DNA of 64,000 bases from SIG589 sp045652465 (GCA_045652465.1 JAZRUI010000015.1:248001-312000); one strand, 5' to 3'. Positions 1 through 8,137 are shown, numbered from the stretch's first letter. Program-made: numbers and translations. Notes: generated from the letters alone by a model not told the origin.

Positions 1-603
1 GATATGGCTGGTAACGAAGTTGAGAAGATCAACCTCGGCGAAGCTGTATTCGGAATTGAACCCAATGTGGTTGTTATGCATATGGCTGTTGTAAATTACC
101 TCGCTAACAAGCGTCAGGGCACACAGTCCACACTTACTCGTACCGAGGTTTCCGGCGGCGGCAAGAAGCCCTGGAGACAAAAGGGAACAGGTCACGCAAG
201 ACAGGGTTCCACCAGAGCTCCCCAGTGGAGACACGGCGGTATCGTTCACGCACCGAAGCCGAGAGATTATTCCTTCTCGCTCAACAAGAAGGTTCGTGCA
301 CTTGCTGTTAAGTCTGCCCTTTCCGATAAGGTACAGAACAAGGCTCTCATCGTTCTCGATGAATTCAAGCTTGAAACCTACAAGACCAGAGCAGTTGTTG
401 ATTGCTTAAAGGCAATCGGCGCAGGCAAGAAGACTCTTCTCGTTTTAGCTGATAACAATGCTGTTAGCGTAAAGAGCTGCGCAAATGTTCCCGGTCTTAA
501 GACCGCTCAGTACAACACCATTAACACCTACGATATCGTTAATGCCGATACTCTCGTAATCGTTAAGGGCGCTGTTGCTAAGATTGAGGAGGTATATGCA
601 TAA
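1..603 (+). CDS. rplD: 50S ribosomal protein L4 (5' truncated by window edge)
   Basis: Large-subunit protein L4, which binds 23S rRNA and lines the exit tunnel. The frame is open from base 1, and the first visible residues (DMAGNEVEKINLGEAVFGIEPN region) align with about residue 8 onward of the family, so the true start lies upstream. The internal Met at base 4 is unlikely to be the start. The conserved GGGKKPWRQKGTGHARQGS loop and the APQWRHGG segment are intact. It overlaps the next gene by one base at its TAATG stop/start junction. It belongs to the S10 part of the ribosomal operon, with rplC and rpsJ expected outside the window. Identity is very secure; only the start is missing. Confidence 0.97.
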   Translation, partial: DMAGNEVEKINLGEAVFGIEPNVVVMHMAVVNYLANKRQGTQSTLTRTEVSGGGKKPWRQKGTGHARQGSTRAPQWRHGGIVHAPKPRDYSFSLNKKVRALAVKSALSDKVQNKALIVLDEFKLETYKTRAVVDCLKAIGAGKKTLLVLADNNAVSVKSCANVPGLKTAQYNTINTYDIVNADTLVIVKGAVAKIEEVYA

Positions 604-896
604 TGAAGGCCTATGAGAATGTAATAATTGCTCCTATCATTACTGAGAAGAGCATGGCCGGAATTGCTGACAAGAAATACACCTTCAAGGTAGCCAAAGA
701 TGCCAACAAGGTTCTTATCGCTGAAGCAGTTGAGAATCTTTTCAAGGTAAAGGTTGCAAAGGTAAACACCATCAGCGTTCGCGGACAAGAAAGACGCATG
801 GGACGTTACAGCGGCTACACCTCTTCTTGGAAGAAAGCTATTGTAACGCTTAAAGCTGATTCTAAGCCCATCGAGTTCTTCGACGGACTTAAGTAA
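603..896 (+). CDS. rplW: 50S ribosomal protein L23
   Basis: L23 sits at the exit of the ribosomal tunnel and docks SRP, trigger factor and SecYEG. At 97 residues it is of normal family length. The N-terminal ENVIIAPIITEKSM motif is the L23 signature, and the central KVAKVNTISVRGQERRMGR segment with its basic loop is present. The start ATG overlaps the rplD stop by one base, which implies translational coupling. An unusually long gap (86 bases) separates it from rplB. Confidence 0.98.
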   Translation: MKAYENVIIAPIITEKSMAGIADKKYTFKVAKDANKVLIAEAVENLFKVKVAKVNTISVRGQERRMGRYSGYTSSWKKAIVTLKADSKPIEFFDGLK

Positions 897-909
897 TTAA
901 TCCGAAATC

Positions 910-955
910 GAAATCACAAGATTTCCGGTGATGTATGAGGTAGGAAACTGCCTCG
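910..955 (+). promoter_or_regulatory. Two small RNA hairpins between rplW and rplB
   Basis: The rplW-rplB gap holds two potential stem-loops. The first is GAAATC-acaa-GATTTC at 910-925. The second is GAGGTAG-GAAA-CTGCCTC at 937-954, with a GNRA-type GAAA tetraloop and one G-U pair. Neither is followed by a T-run, so they are not intrinsic terminators. Possible roles are an RNase processing site or a protein-binding site. The function is not known and the assignment is tentative. Confidence 0.35.
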
Positions 956-982
956 CTAAGCCTAAATAGGAGAGTGAAACAC

Positions 983-1816
983 ATGGCAATTAAACATTAT
1001 AAGCCGACTACCCCGGGTCGCCGCGGTATGACCTCTATGGATTATTCCGGTCTTTCCAAGGTTGCTCCCGAGAAAAGTTTGCTTGAGCCTTTAAAGAAAA
1101 ATGCAGGCCGTAACAGCTATGGCCGCATCACCGTTCGCCATCGTGGCGGCGGTAACCGCAGAAAGTATAGAGTAATCGACTTTAAGCGCGAGCGTTTCGG
1201 AATTCCGGCAGTCGTTAAGACTCTCGAGTATGACCCGAACCGTACCGCTTTCATCGCCCTCGTTGAGTATGAGGACGGCGAAAAGCGTTATATCATCGCT
1301 CCGGCAGGTCTTAAGGTTGGCGATACCGTTGTTAGCGGCCCCGATGCTGATATCGTAACCGGTAATGCACTTCCGATGGTTAATATCCCCGTTGGTACAT
1401 TCCTTCACAATATCGAGCTTTATCCCGGCCGTGGCGCACAGCTTGCACGTTCTGCAGGCGGTATGGCACAGCTTATGGCTAAGGAGAATGGATATGCACT
1501 TCTCCGTCTTCCTTCCGGTGAGCTTCGTAACGTTCCCGTAAATTGCATGGCAACCGTTGGTCAGGTAAGCAACGCTGAACACGGCAACATCAATATCGGT
1601 AAGGCTGGACGTAAGCGTCACATGGGTTGGAGACCGACCGTACGCGGTTCTGTAATGAACCCCTGCGACCATCCCCACGGTGGTGGTGAAGGTAAATCCC
1701 CGATCGGCCGTCCGGGACCGGTTACCCCCTGGGGCAAACCTGCTCTCGGCCTTAAGACTCGTGACAAGCATAAGCACTCTGACAAGTATATTGTCAAGAG
1801 AAGAAATGCTAATTAG
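983..1816 (+). CDS. rplB: 50S ribosomal protein L2
   Basis: L2 is a primary 23S rRNA-binding protein needed for subunit association and the peptidyl-transferase centre. The 277-residue product begins MAIKHYKPTTPGRRGM, the family N-terminus. The start at 983 is preferred over an in-frame GTG at 974 because that GTG lies inside the Shine-Dalgarno run TAGGAGAGTG. The C-terminal catalytic-region motif NPCDHPHGGGEGKSPIGR with the conserved His is intact. It is followed closely by rpsS. Confidence 0.98.
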   Translation: MAIKHYKPTTPGRRGMTSMDYSGLSKVAPEKSLLEPLKKNAGRNSYGRITVRHRGGGNRRKYRVIDFKRERFGIPAVVKTLEYDPNRTAFIALVEYEDGEKRYIIAPAGLKVGDTVVSGPDADIVTGNALPMVNIPVGTFLHNIELYPGRGAQLARSAGGMAQLMAKENGYALLRLPSGELRNVPVNCMATVGQVSNAEHGNINIGKAGRKRHMGWRPTVRGSVMNPCDHPHGGGEGKSPIGRPGPVTPWGKPALGLKTRDKHKHSDKYIVKRRNAN

Positions 1817-1838
1817 TCGGACGAAAGGAGTTTAAGAA

Positions 1839-2111
1839 ATGGGAAGAAGCGTTAAAAAGGGACCTTTTGTGCAGCCCGTTCTGCTCAAGAGAATCCGTGA
1901 AATGAATAAAGCCGGTGAAAAAAGAGTTGTTAAAACTTGGAGCCGTTCTTCAACAATATTCCCCGATTTCGTCGGACACACAATTGCGGTACATGACGGA
2001 CGTAAGCACGTTCCGGTTTATGTAACCGAGGATATGGTTGGACACAAGCTCGGTGAATTTGCCCCCACAAGAACCTTCAAGGGCCACGCCGGTTCTAAAA
2101 CAACAAAGTAA
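1839..2111 (+). CDS. rpsS: 30S ribosomal protein S19
   Basis: S19 is a small-subunit head protein that contacts S13 and the A-site finger. It has 90 residues, near the usual 92. The typical N-terminus MGRSVKKGPFV and the signature region FVGHTIAVHDGRKHVPVYV followed by GHKLGEFAPTRTF are visible. The RBS GAAAGGAG lies upstream of the ATG. It is part of the same operon as rplB and rplV. Confidence 0.98.
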   Translation: MGRSVKKGPFVQPVLLKRIREMNKAGEKRVVKTWSRSSTIFPDFVGHTIAVHDGRKHVPVYVTEDMVGHKLGEFAPTRTFKGHAGSKTTK

Positions 2112-2134
2112 GCGGTTGAAAGGAGAGTTAAACT

Positions 2135-2473
2135 ATGGAAGCAAGGGCATCTTTAAAATATGTCCGTATATCGCCTCGTAAGGTGAAGATTGTTTTGGAT
2201 CTCATCCGTAATCAGGATGCAGACAAGGCTATGGCTATTCTTAAGTTTACACCTAAGGCCGCCTGTGAGCATTTGGCAGACCTCTTAAAGAGCGCTATGG
2301 CAAATGCTGAAAACAATCACGGTATGGATGTATCCAAGCTTTACGTTGCAGAGTGCTCCGTATGCCCGGGCCCGACTCTTAAGAGAATCCGCCCGAAGGA
2401 TCACGGTCGTGCACACCGCATCTTAAAGAGAACATCCCACATTAATATCGTTCTTAAAGAACGTGAAGACTAA
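2135..2473 (+). CDS. rplV: 50S ribosomal protein L22
   Basis: L22 spans the large subunit and lines the exit tunnel with L4. The 112-residue length is normal. The motif YVRISPRKVKIVLDLIR is the conserved N-terminal part, and the hairpin region with PTLKRIRPKDHGRAHRILKR (the tunnel loop and macrolide-contact region) appears intact. The RBS GAAAGGAGAG precedes the ATG, and rpsC follows within 20 bases. Confidence 0.98.
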   Translation: MEARASLKYVRISPRKVKIVLDLIRNQDADKAMAILKFTPKAACEHLADLLKSAMANAENNHGMDVSKLYVAECSVCPGPTLKRIRPKDHGRAHRILKRTSHINIVLKERED

Positions 2474-2489
2474 TTAAGGAGGTTAAGTT

Positions 2490-3155
2490 ATGGGCCAGAA
2501 AGTTAATCCGAACGGATTCCGCGTTGGCGTTATCAAAAACTGGAATTCCCGTTGGTTCACAAAGGACAATGTCTTCGGTGATACATTGGTAGAGGACTAT
2601 AACCTCCGCAAGTATTTGAAGAAAACATTGTATTCTGCAGGCATCCCGAAGATCGAGATTGAGCGCGATGCATCTAAGGTTCGCATTCATATCCACTGCG
2701 CAAAGCCGGGTATGGTAATCGGCCGCAACGGCGCTGAAATCGAGAAGCTTCGTGAGAAGTGCCAGAAAATGCTTGGCAAGCCCGTAGTTATCAACATCGT
2801 TGAGGTTAAGAGCCCCGATTTAGATGCTACACTCGTTGCTGAAAACATTGCAGCACAGCTTGAAAAGCGCGTTTCCTTCCGTCGTGCTCTTAAAATGTCC
2901 ATCGGACGTGCAATGAAGCTCGGCGCAAAGGGTATCAAGACTCAGGTTTCGGGCCGTCTCGGCGGTGCTGAAATCGCAAGAACTGAGCATTATCATGAGG
3001 GAACTATTCCGCTTCAGACCATCCGCGCAGACATCGACTATGGTTTTGCTGAGGCAAACACCACCTACGGTCGTATCGGCGTTAAGGTTTGGATCTACAA
3101 GGGTGAGGTTCTCCACGATGCTCGTAAACCTAAAAATGAAAGGGGAGCCCACTAA
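2490..3155 (+). CDS. rpsC: 30S ribosomal protein S3
   Basis: S3 forms part of the mRNA entry channel and carries an RNA helicase-related activity with S4 and S5. It has 221 residues. The N-terminus MGQKVNPNGFRVGV and the KH domain core PGMVIGRNGAEIEKL are clear, and the C-terminal half with VSGRLGGAEIARTEHYHEG is typical. The RBS is AAGGAGG. The stop overlaps the rplP ATG by one base, indicating coupling. Confidence 0.98.
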   Translation: MGQKVNPNGFRVGVIKNWNSRWFTKDNVFGDTLVEDYNLRKYLKKTLYSAGIPKIEIERDASKVRIHIHCAKPGMVIGRNGAEIEKLREKCQKMLGKPVVINIVEVKSPDLDATLVAENIAAQLEKRVSFRRALKMSIGRAMKLGAKGIKTQVSGRLGGAEIARTEHYHEGTIPLQTIRADIDYGFAEANTTYGRIGVKVWIYKGEVLHDARKPKNERGAH

Positions 3156-3580
3156 TGTTATTACCGAAGCGCGTTAAATACCGTAGAGTACAGCGCGGCC
3201 GTTTAACCGGTACAGCAACTCGCGGTAACACCGTTACCTACGGCGATTTCGGCCTTCAGGCATTGGAACCTGCTTGGATTACTTCCAATCAGATCGAGGC
3301 TGCCCGTATCGCTATGACCCGTTACATTAAGCGTGGCGGTCAAGTATGGATTAAAATCTTCCCCGATAAGCCTATCACTGAGAAGCCGGCTGAAACCCGA
3401 ATGGGTTCCGGTAAAGGTTCGCCCGAGTATTGGGTAGCCGTTGTTAAGCCCGGCCGTGTTATGTTCGAAATCGGTGGAGTTAGCAAGGAACAGGCTCAAG
3501 AAGCTATGCGCCTTGCCGCTAATAAGCTTCCTATCAAGTGCAAGTTTATTGTTAAGCAGGAAATGGATGGTGAGCAGTAA
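3155..3580 (+). CDS. rplP: 50S ribosomal protein L16
   Basis: L16 organises the A-site region of the large subunit. The 141-residue product begins MLLPKRVKYRRVQRGR and has the conserved GDFGLQALEPAWITSNQIEA and MGSGKGSPEYWVAVVKPG motifs, including the Arg-rich region near the peptidyl-transferase centre. It overlaps rpsC and rpmC by one base each, so the three are probably translated in a coupled way. Confidence 0.98.
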   Translation: MLLPKRVKYRRVQRGRLTGTATRGNTVTYGDFGLQALEPAWITSNQIEAARIAMTRYIKRGGQVWIKIFPDKPITEKPAETRMGSGKGSPEYWVAVVKPGRVMFEIGGVSKEQAQEAMRLAANKLPIKCKFIVKQEMDGEQ

Positions 3581-3786
3581 TGAAGGCACAGGAAATCAGA
3601 GAAAAGAATCTTGCAGAACTCAAAGATCAGCTGGCAAGTTTAAACGATGAATTATTCAAGCTCCGTTTCCAGCTTACAATTAACCAGCTCGACAACCCGA
3701 CCAGAATCAGCGCTGTAAAGAAAGACATCGCCCGCGTAAAGACTGTTATGCGTGAGATTGAACTCAAGAACAGCGCCAATTCTTAA
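3580..3786 (+). CDS. rpmC: 50S ribosomal protein L29
   Basis: L29 is a small helical-hairpin protein at the tunnel exit and a neighbour of L23. It has 68 residues and begins MKAQEIREKNLAELKDQL. The LFKLRFQLTINQLDNPTRI segment and the basic VKKDIARVKTVMRE helix are the family signature. The start codon overlaps the rplP stop (TAATG). Confidence 0.97.
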   Translation: MKAQEIREKNLAELKDQLASLNDELFKLRFQLTINQLDNPTRISAVKKDIARVKTVMREIELKNSANS

Positions 3787-3805
3787 GAAAGGCAGGTAAT
3801 AAGCT

Positions 3806-4063
3806 GTGACCGAAAGAAATCTTCGTAAAACAAGAACTGGCTACGTTGTTAGCGATAAGATGGATAAGACCGTTGTAATCGCAATTAAGGACAACGTTAA
3901 GCATCCTCTTTACAACAAGATCGTAAAGAAAACAGTTAAGCTTAAGGCTCATGATGAGAACAATGCCTGCGGTGTAGGCGATAGAGTGCTCGTTATGGAA
4001 ACTAGACCCCTCTCCAAGGATAAGCATTGGCGTGTGGTTGAGATAATCGAAAAGGCTAAGTAG
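3806..4063 (+). CDS. rpsQ: 30S ribosomal protein S17
   Basis: S17 is a primary 16S rRNA-binding protein with an OB fold. The 85-residue product uses a GTG start, supported by the upstream GAAAGGCAGG and by alignment of TERNLRKTRTGYVVSDKMDK with the family N-terminus. The motif DKTVVIAIKDNVKHPLYNK and the C-terminal RPLSKDKHWRVVEIIEKAK are characteristic. It is an internal gene of the operon. Confidence 0.97.
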   Translation: MTERNLRKTRTGYVVSDKMDKTVVIAIKDNVKHPLYNKIVKKTVKLKAHDENNACGVGDRVLVMETRPLSKDKHWRVVEIIEKAK

Positions 4064-4082
4064 TCTGAAGGAGGAAAACACT

Positions 4083-4451
4083 GTGATACAACAACAGAGT
4101 TACCTCAAGGTTGCTGACAATACCGGTGCAAAAGAACTTATGTGCATCCGTGTTTTAGGAGGCTCCAAAAGGAGGTATGCCAACATCGGCGATGTAGTCG
4201 TTGCTTCCGTTAAGAAGGCCACCCCCGGTGGTACTGTTAAGAAGGGCGATGTAGTTAAGGCCGTAATCGTTCGCTCGGTTCGCGGACTTCGCCGTGATGA
4301 TGGCACATACATTAGATTTGACGAAAATGCAGCCGTAATCATTAAGGAAGATAAGAACCCCCGTGGTACTCGTATCTTTGGACCGGTTGCTCGTGAGTTA
4401 CGTGAAAAGGATTATTCTAAGATCCTTTCTCTCGCTCCCGAAGTTCTTTAA
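4083..4451 (+). CDS. rplN: 50S ribosomal protein L14
   Basis: L14 is a large-subunit interface protein that contacts h14 of 16S rRNA and is the docking site of RsfS. It has exactly the usual 122 residues. It starts with GTG (MIQQQSYLKVADNTGAKEL), supported by the RBS AAGGAGG. The signatures GGSKRRYANIGDVVVASVK and FGPVARELREKDYSKILSLAPEVL are complete. Confidence 0.98.
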   Translation: MIQQQSYLKVADNTGAKELMCIRVLGGSKRRYANIGDVVVASVKKATPGGTVKKGDVVKAVIVRSVRGLRRDDGTYIRFDENAAVIIKEDKNPRGTRIFGPVARELREKDYSKILSLAPEVL

Positions 4452-4466
4452 GGGAGGTAAACGAAA

Positions 4467-4790
4467 ATGAACAAACTTCACGTAAAAGTAGGAGATACCG
4501 TAGTTCTTCTTACCGGCGATGCTAAAGATCGCGGCAAGCAGGGCAAGGTTCTCGAAGTTAGCCCCAAAGAGGGTAAGGTAATTGTTGAGGGTCTCAACAT
4601 GGTTAAAAAGCATGTAAAGCCCCGCAAGGCCGGTGATCCTTCGGGAATCATCGATACCGAAAGCGCAATTCTCGCATGCAAGGTTCAGCTTGTTTGCCCG
4701 AAGTGCAACAAGGCCACCCGCGTAGGTCATAAGCTCTATGCTGATGGCAAGAAAGACCGCATGTGCAAAAAGTGCGGCGAAACCTTTTAG
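4467..4790 (+). CDS. rplX: 50S ribosomal protein L24, zinc-ribbon form
   Basis: L24 is an assembly initiator near the tunnel exit. Its 107 residues hold an N-terminal KOW motif (VKVGDTVVLLTGDAKDRGKQGKVLEV) and a C-terminal ribbon with two Cys pairs, CPKC and CKKC. The C-terminal ribbon is common in Clostridia and many other bacteria and probably binds zinc. The RBS AGGGAGG precedes the ATG, and rplE follows. Confidence 0.97.
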   Translation: MNKLHVKVGDTVVLLTGDAKDRGKQGKVLEVSPKEGKVIVEGLNMVKKHVKPRKAGDPSGIIDTESAILACKVQLVCPKCNKATRVGHKLYADGKKDRMCKKCGETF

Positions 4791-4806
4791 GTAAGGAGGA
4801 TTTGAC

Positions 4807-5346
4807 ATGGCAAGATTAAAAGAAGAATATAAAGCTTCTGTTGCTCCCGAGTTGATGAAGAAATACAACTACAAAAGCACCATGCAGATTCCCAAGCTTG
4901 ATAAGGTTGTAATCAACGTCGGATGCAGCGACGCTAAAGAAAATTCAAAGGTAATTGACGCTGTTATGGGCGACCTCGCTCTTATTACCGGCCAGAAGGC
5001 AGTTGTATGTAGAGCAAAGAAGTCCGTTGCTAACTTTAAACTCCGTGAGGGCATGCCCATCGGTGTTAAGGTAACTCTCCGTGGCGAAAAGATGTTCGAG
5101 TTCGTTGATCGTCTTTTCAACATGGCATTACCGAGAGTTAGAGACTTCAGAGGAATTAACCCCAACTCCTTCGATGGCCGTGGTAACTATTCCATGGGCG
5201 TTAAGGAACAGCTCATATTCCCTGAAATCGAGTACGATAAGATCGATAAGGTTCGCGGTATGGACATCATCTTTGTTACAACCGCTAAGACCGACGAGGA
5301 AGCACGCGAGTTATTAACACTCATGGGCGCCCCGTTTGCGAAGTAA
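4807..5346 (+). CDS. rplE: 50S ribosomal protein L5
   Basis: L5 binds 5S rRNA in the central protuberance and contacts S13 and P-site tRNA. It has the standard 179 residues. Typical segments are KLDKVVINVGCSDAKENSKV, TGQKAVVCRAKKSVANFKLREG and FRGINPNSFDGRGNYSMGVKEQ. The RBS AAGGAGG lies upstream, and a type Z S14 gene follows immediately, as in other Bacillota. Confidence 0.98.
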   Translation: MARLKEEYKASVAPELMKKYNYKSTMQIPKLDKVVINVGCSDAKENSKVIDAVMGDLALITGQKAVVCRAKKSVANFKLREGMPIGVKVTLRGEKMFEFVDRLFNMALPRVRDFRGINPNSFDGRGNYSMGVKEQLIFPEIEYDKIDKVRGMDIIFVTTAKTDEEARELLTLMGAPFAK

Positions 5347-5358
5347 GGAGAAGGAACT

Positions 5359-5544
5359 ATGGCTAAGACATCTATGAAAATCAAGCAGGCCCGTCCTGCA
5401 AAGTTTTCCACCAGAGAATATAGCAGATGCAAAATCTGCGGCCGCCCGCATGCTTATCTTCGCAAGTACGGCATCTGCCGTATCTGCTTCAGGGAGTTAG
5501 CTTATAAGGGTGAAATTCCCGGTGTGAAGAAGGCAAGCTGGTAA
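5359..5544 (+). CDS. rpsZ: 30S ribosomal protein S14, zinc-binding type Z
   Basis: S14 is a head protein of the small subunit. The short 61-residue form carries a zinc ribbon of four Cys, CKICGRPH followed by CRICF, the hallmark of the C+ (type Z) S14 of Bacillota rather than the longer Cys-free paralogue. It begins MAKTSMKIKQ after the RBS AAGGAGAAGG. The gene symbol rpsN is also used for this form. Confidence 0.97.
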   Translation: MAKTSMKIKQARPAKFSTREYSRCKICGRPHAYLRKYGICRICFRELAYKGEIPGVKKASW

Positions 5545-5571
5545 ACAGCATACGCAAAGGAGGTTGACAGC

Positions 5572-5970
5572 ATGCAAATCACCGATACTATCGCTGATAT
5601 GCTTACAAGAATTCGTAATGCAAATTCGGCAAAACACGAATCGGTAGATATCCCTGCGTCAAACGTAAAGAAGGCTATCGCCCAGATTTTACTTGACGAA
5701 GGATATATTAACGGCTTTCAAGTTATAGAAGACGGAAAGCAGGGCATCATTCACGTAACATTAAAGTACGGCCCGAATAAATCGCAGGTACTGACAGGAC
5801 TCCGCAGAGTATCCAAGCCCGGCCTGCGTATCTACACTAACGTAGAAGATATGCCGAAGGTTATGAAGGGCCTCGGTATCGCAATCCTTTCCACCTCGAA
5901 GGGTATCATGACAGACAAGCAGGCTCGCACCGCCAATGTTGGCGGCGAAGTTCTCGCTTTCGTTTGGTAA
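5572..5970 (+). CDS. rpsH: 30S ribosomal protein S8
   Basis: S8 is a primary binder of 16S rRNA helix 21 and, in several bacteria, the translational repressor of the spc operon. It has 132 residues. The N-terminus TDTIADMLTRIRNANSAKHE and the C-terminal rRNA-binding motif GLGIAILSTSKGIMTDKQAR are diagnostic. The RBS AAAGGAGG precedes the ATG. An S8-binding mRNA site was not identified by eye. Confidence 0.98.
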   Translation: MQITDTIADMLTRIRNANSAKHESVDIPASNVKKAIAQILLDEGYINGFQVIEDGKQGIIHVTLKYGPNKSQVLTGLRRVSKPGLRIYTNVEDMPKVMKGLGIAILSTSKGIMTDKQARTANVGGEVLAFVW

Positions 5971-5984
5971 GGAGGTGCTGAGGA

Positions 5985-6533
5985 ATGTCTAGAATTGGTA
6001 ATAAACCTATTGAGATTCCTGCCGGTGTTGAGGTTAAGATTGACGGTGGTAAAGTAACCGTTAAGGGACCCAAGGGCACACTCGCAAACGAGTTTTCCCC
6101 CATCATCACCATTAAGCAGGAGGGTAATGAACTTTTAGTTACCCGTCCTTCCGATGCAGCACAGCATCGCTCGCTGCACGGTCTCACCAGAACCCTCGTT
6201 GCTAACATGGTAACAGGTGTTACTGAAGGCTATAAGAAAGAACTCGAGGTAAACGGCGTTGGTTACCGTGTACAAAAGCAGGGTAAGGACCTCGTTATGA
6301 ACCTCGGATATTCCCACCAGGTAATTATGCCTGAAATCGAGGGAATCACCATTGAAGTACCCAGTCCGAACTTGATAATCATTTCTGGTCCGGATAAGCA
6401 AAAAGTCGGTCAGTTTGCCGCCGAAGTACGCGAAAAGCGTCCGCCGGAGCCTTATAAGGGCAAGGGCATTAAGTACGTCGGAGAATATATCCGTCGTAAA
6501 GAAGGTAAGGCCGGCAAGGGCGGAAAGAAATAA
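5985..6533 (+). CDS. rplF: 50S ribosomal protein L6
   Basis: L6 lies near the GTPase-associated centre at the base of the L7/L12 stalk. At 182 residues it has the normal two-domain duplicated fold. It begins MSRIGNKPIEIPAGVEV, and the C-terminal signature region PEPYKGKGIKYVGEYIRRKEGK is complete. The RBS AAGGAGG overlaps the rpsH stop region. Confidence 0.98.
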   Translation: MSRIGNKPIEIPAGVEVKIDGGKVTVKGPKGTLANEFSPIITIKQEGNELLVTRPSDAAQHRSLHGLTRTLVANMVTGVTEGYKKELEVNGVGYRVQKQGKDLVMNLGYSHQVIMPEIEGITIEVPSPNLIIISGPDKQKVGQFAAEVREKRPPEPYKGKGIKYVGEYIRRKEGKAGKGGKK

Positions 6534-6551
6534 AGAAGGAGTGTATAAGAC

Positions 6552-6911
6552 ATGGTTACAAAGTCTGATAGCAATAAGGCTCGTCTTAAGCGTCACGTTC
6601 GCGTACGCAGCAAGATCAGCGGCACCGCAGAGTGCCCCCGCCTGAATGTATTTCGCTCCAATAGCAACATCTACGCCCAGCTCATCGACGATGTAAACGG
6701 CGTAACCTTAGCTTCTGCTAACTCTGCTGAGAAGGATTTCGGCGAGAACGGCGGAAACAAAGAGGGCGCTCGTAAGGTTGGACAGTTAATTGCTAAGCGT
6801 GCTGCTGATAAGGGCATCACCGATGTCGTATTCGACAGAGGCGGATATATCTATCACGGCCGCGTTCAGGAGCTTGCCGAAGGTGCCCGCGAGGGCGGCC
6901 TCAAGTTCTAA
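6552..6911 (+). CDS. rplR: 50S ribosomal protein L18
   Basis: L18 binds 5S rRNA together with L5. Its 119 residues start MVTKSDSNKARLKRHVRVRSK, followed by the conserved RLNVFRSNSNIYAQLIDD and FDRGGYIYHGRVQELAEGAREGGL motifs. The basic N-terminal tail for 5S contact is present. The gene is spaced 18 bases from rplF and from rpsE. Confidence 0.98.
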   Translation: MVTKSDSNKARLKRHVRVRSKISGTAECPRLNVFRSNSNIYAQLIDDVNGVTLASANSAEKDFGENGGNKEGARKVGQLIAKRAADKGITDVVFDRGGYIYHGRVQELAEGAREGGLKF

Positions 6912-6929
6912 AAAGGAGGAGGAATACTT

Positions 6930-7433
6930 TTGGCTACTAACATTGACGCAACTACATTAGATTTACAGGAACATGTTGTTGCCATAAACCGCGTTTCCAA
7001 GACAGTTAAGGGCGGCCGTATCATGAAGTTCTCGGCTCTCGTAGTTGTTGGCGACGGAAACGGTGTTGTTGGTTTCGGTATGGGTAAGGCCGGCGAAGTT
7101 CCGGATGCTATCCGTAAGGGAATCGAGGACGCTAAGAAGAATCTTATTAAGATTCCGCTTAAGGGAACAACCATTCCGCATGAAATAATCGGCGAATTCG
7201 GCGCAGGTAGAGTTTTAATGAAGCCTGCTGCACCCGGTACCGGAGTTATTGCCGGCGGTCCCGTTCGTGCTGTTGTTGAAATAGTAGGAATTCGTGACAT
7301 CCGTACAAAGGCTCTGCGTTCCAACAATCCTTGCAACGTAGTACGTGCAACTATGGACGGTCTGTCCAAGCTGCGCAGTGCTGAACAGGTTGCTGCGATT
7401 CGCAATAAGTCGGTTAAGGAAATTTTAGGTTAA
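6930..7433 (+). CDS. rpsE: 30S ribosomal protein S5 (TTG start)
   Basis: S5 lies at the mRNA entry channel and affects decoding fidelity. It has 167 residues. The start codon is TTG, placed 7 bases after the strong RBS AAAAGGAGGAGG; no in-frame ATG exists before the conserved core. The N-terminal dsRNA-binding-like domain (VNRVSKTVKGGRIMKFSALVV, here INRVSKTVKGG) and the GFGMGKAGEVPDAIRKGIEDA motif are intact, as is the C-terminal SNNPCNVVRATMDGL. Confidence 0.97.
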   Translation: MATNIDATTLDLQEHVVAINRVSKTVKGGRIMKFSALVVVGDGNGVVGFGMGKAGEVPDAIRKGIEDAKKNLIKIPLKGTTIPHEIIGEFGAGRVLMKPAAPGTGVIAGGPVRAVVEIVGIRDIRTKALRSNNPCNVVRATMDGLSKLRSAEQVAAIRNKSVKEILG

Positions 7434-7448
7434 GGAGGAAGCAGCACA

Positions 7449-7652
7449 ATGGCTACAAAAGCAAAGAAGGCTGCTGGCAGCCTTAAGATCACATTGGTAA
7501 AAAGCTTAATCGGTTCCAAAGAGGGACAGATTGCTACTGCCGCTTCTCTCGGTCTTCGCAAAATCGGCGACGTAACAGTTCAGCCCGATAATGCACAGAC
7601 TCAGGGTAAGATTAAGAAGATCATCCACCTCATCGAGGTAACTGAAGCTTAA
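7449..7652 (+). CDS. rpmD: 50S ribosomal protein L30
   Basis: L30 is a small protein of the large subunit. The core LKITLVKSLIGSKEGQIATA, GLRKIGDVTVQPDN and GKIKKIIHLIEVTE is typical. The product has 67 residues, slightly longer than average because of a short Lys/Ala-rich N-terminal extension (MATKAKKAAG). The RBS AAGGAGGAAG supports this start. Confidence 0.97.
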   Translation: MATKAKKAAGSLKITLVKSLIGSKEGQIATAASLGLRKIGDVTVQPDNAQTQGKIKKIIHLIEVTEA

Positions 7653-7696
7653 TCGCTTCAAAGATTTAACCGCAACTATGCAAGGAGGTGCGAACA

Positions 7697-8137
7697 ATGA
7701 AACTGCATGAACTGCATCCTGCATTTGGCTCCACTAAGGAGGCAAAGCGCATTGGTAGAGGTCATGGCTCCGGCAACGGTAAAACCGCCGGAAAAGGTCA
7801 CAAGGGTCAAAAGGCTCGTGCCGGTCACGGTATGAGACCCGGTTTCGAAGGCGGTCAGATGCCGCTCCAGAGACGCGTTCCCAAGCGTGGCTTTAACAAC
7901 ATTTTTGCAGAAGAGTATGCAATTATAAATGTTGCTGCTTTAGAAAAGTTCGACGATGGAGCTGTCGTTGACATCGAAGCTCTTGTTAATAAGGGCATCG
8001 TAAAGGACGCTGACAAGGCTGTTAAGGTTCTTGCCAACGGAAAGCTCACTAAGAAGCTCACCGTTAAGGGATTCAGCTTCTCCGAGACTGCCAAGCAGAA
8101 GATTGAAGCTGCTGGCGGAACAGTTGAGGTGAAGTAA
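7697..8137 (+). CDS. rplO: 50S ribosomal protein L15
   Basis: L15 is a late-assembling large-subunit protein. The 146-residue product begins MKLHELHPAFGSTKEAKRIGRG. An in-frame GTG nine bases upstream is part of the RBS AAGGAGGTG and is not the start. The glycine-rich GRGHGSGNGKTAGKGHKGQKAR tract (split here around GNGKTAGKG) and FEGGQMPLQRRVPKRGF are conserved. It is followed after one base by secY, a standard arrangement. Confidence 0.97.
   Translation: MKLHELHPAFGSTKEAKRIGRGHGSGNGKTAGKGHKGQKARAGHGMRPGFEGGQMPLQRRVPKRGFNNIFAEEYAIINVAALEKFDDGAVVDIEALVNKGIVKDADKAVKVLANGKLTKKLTVKGFSFSETAKQKIEAAGGTVEVK

Noticed and set aside
974..982. GTG start for rplB three codons upstream of the ATG
   Set aside because: The GTG lies within the Shine-Dalgarno sequence and the ATG at 983 gives the conserved L2 N-terminus.
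1091..1777. 228-residue ORF antisense to rplB
   Set aside because: It mirrors a highly conserved gene, has no RBS and no recognisable domain.
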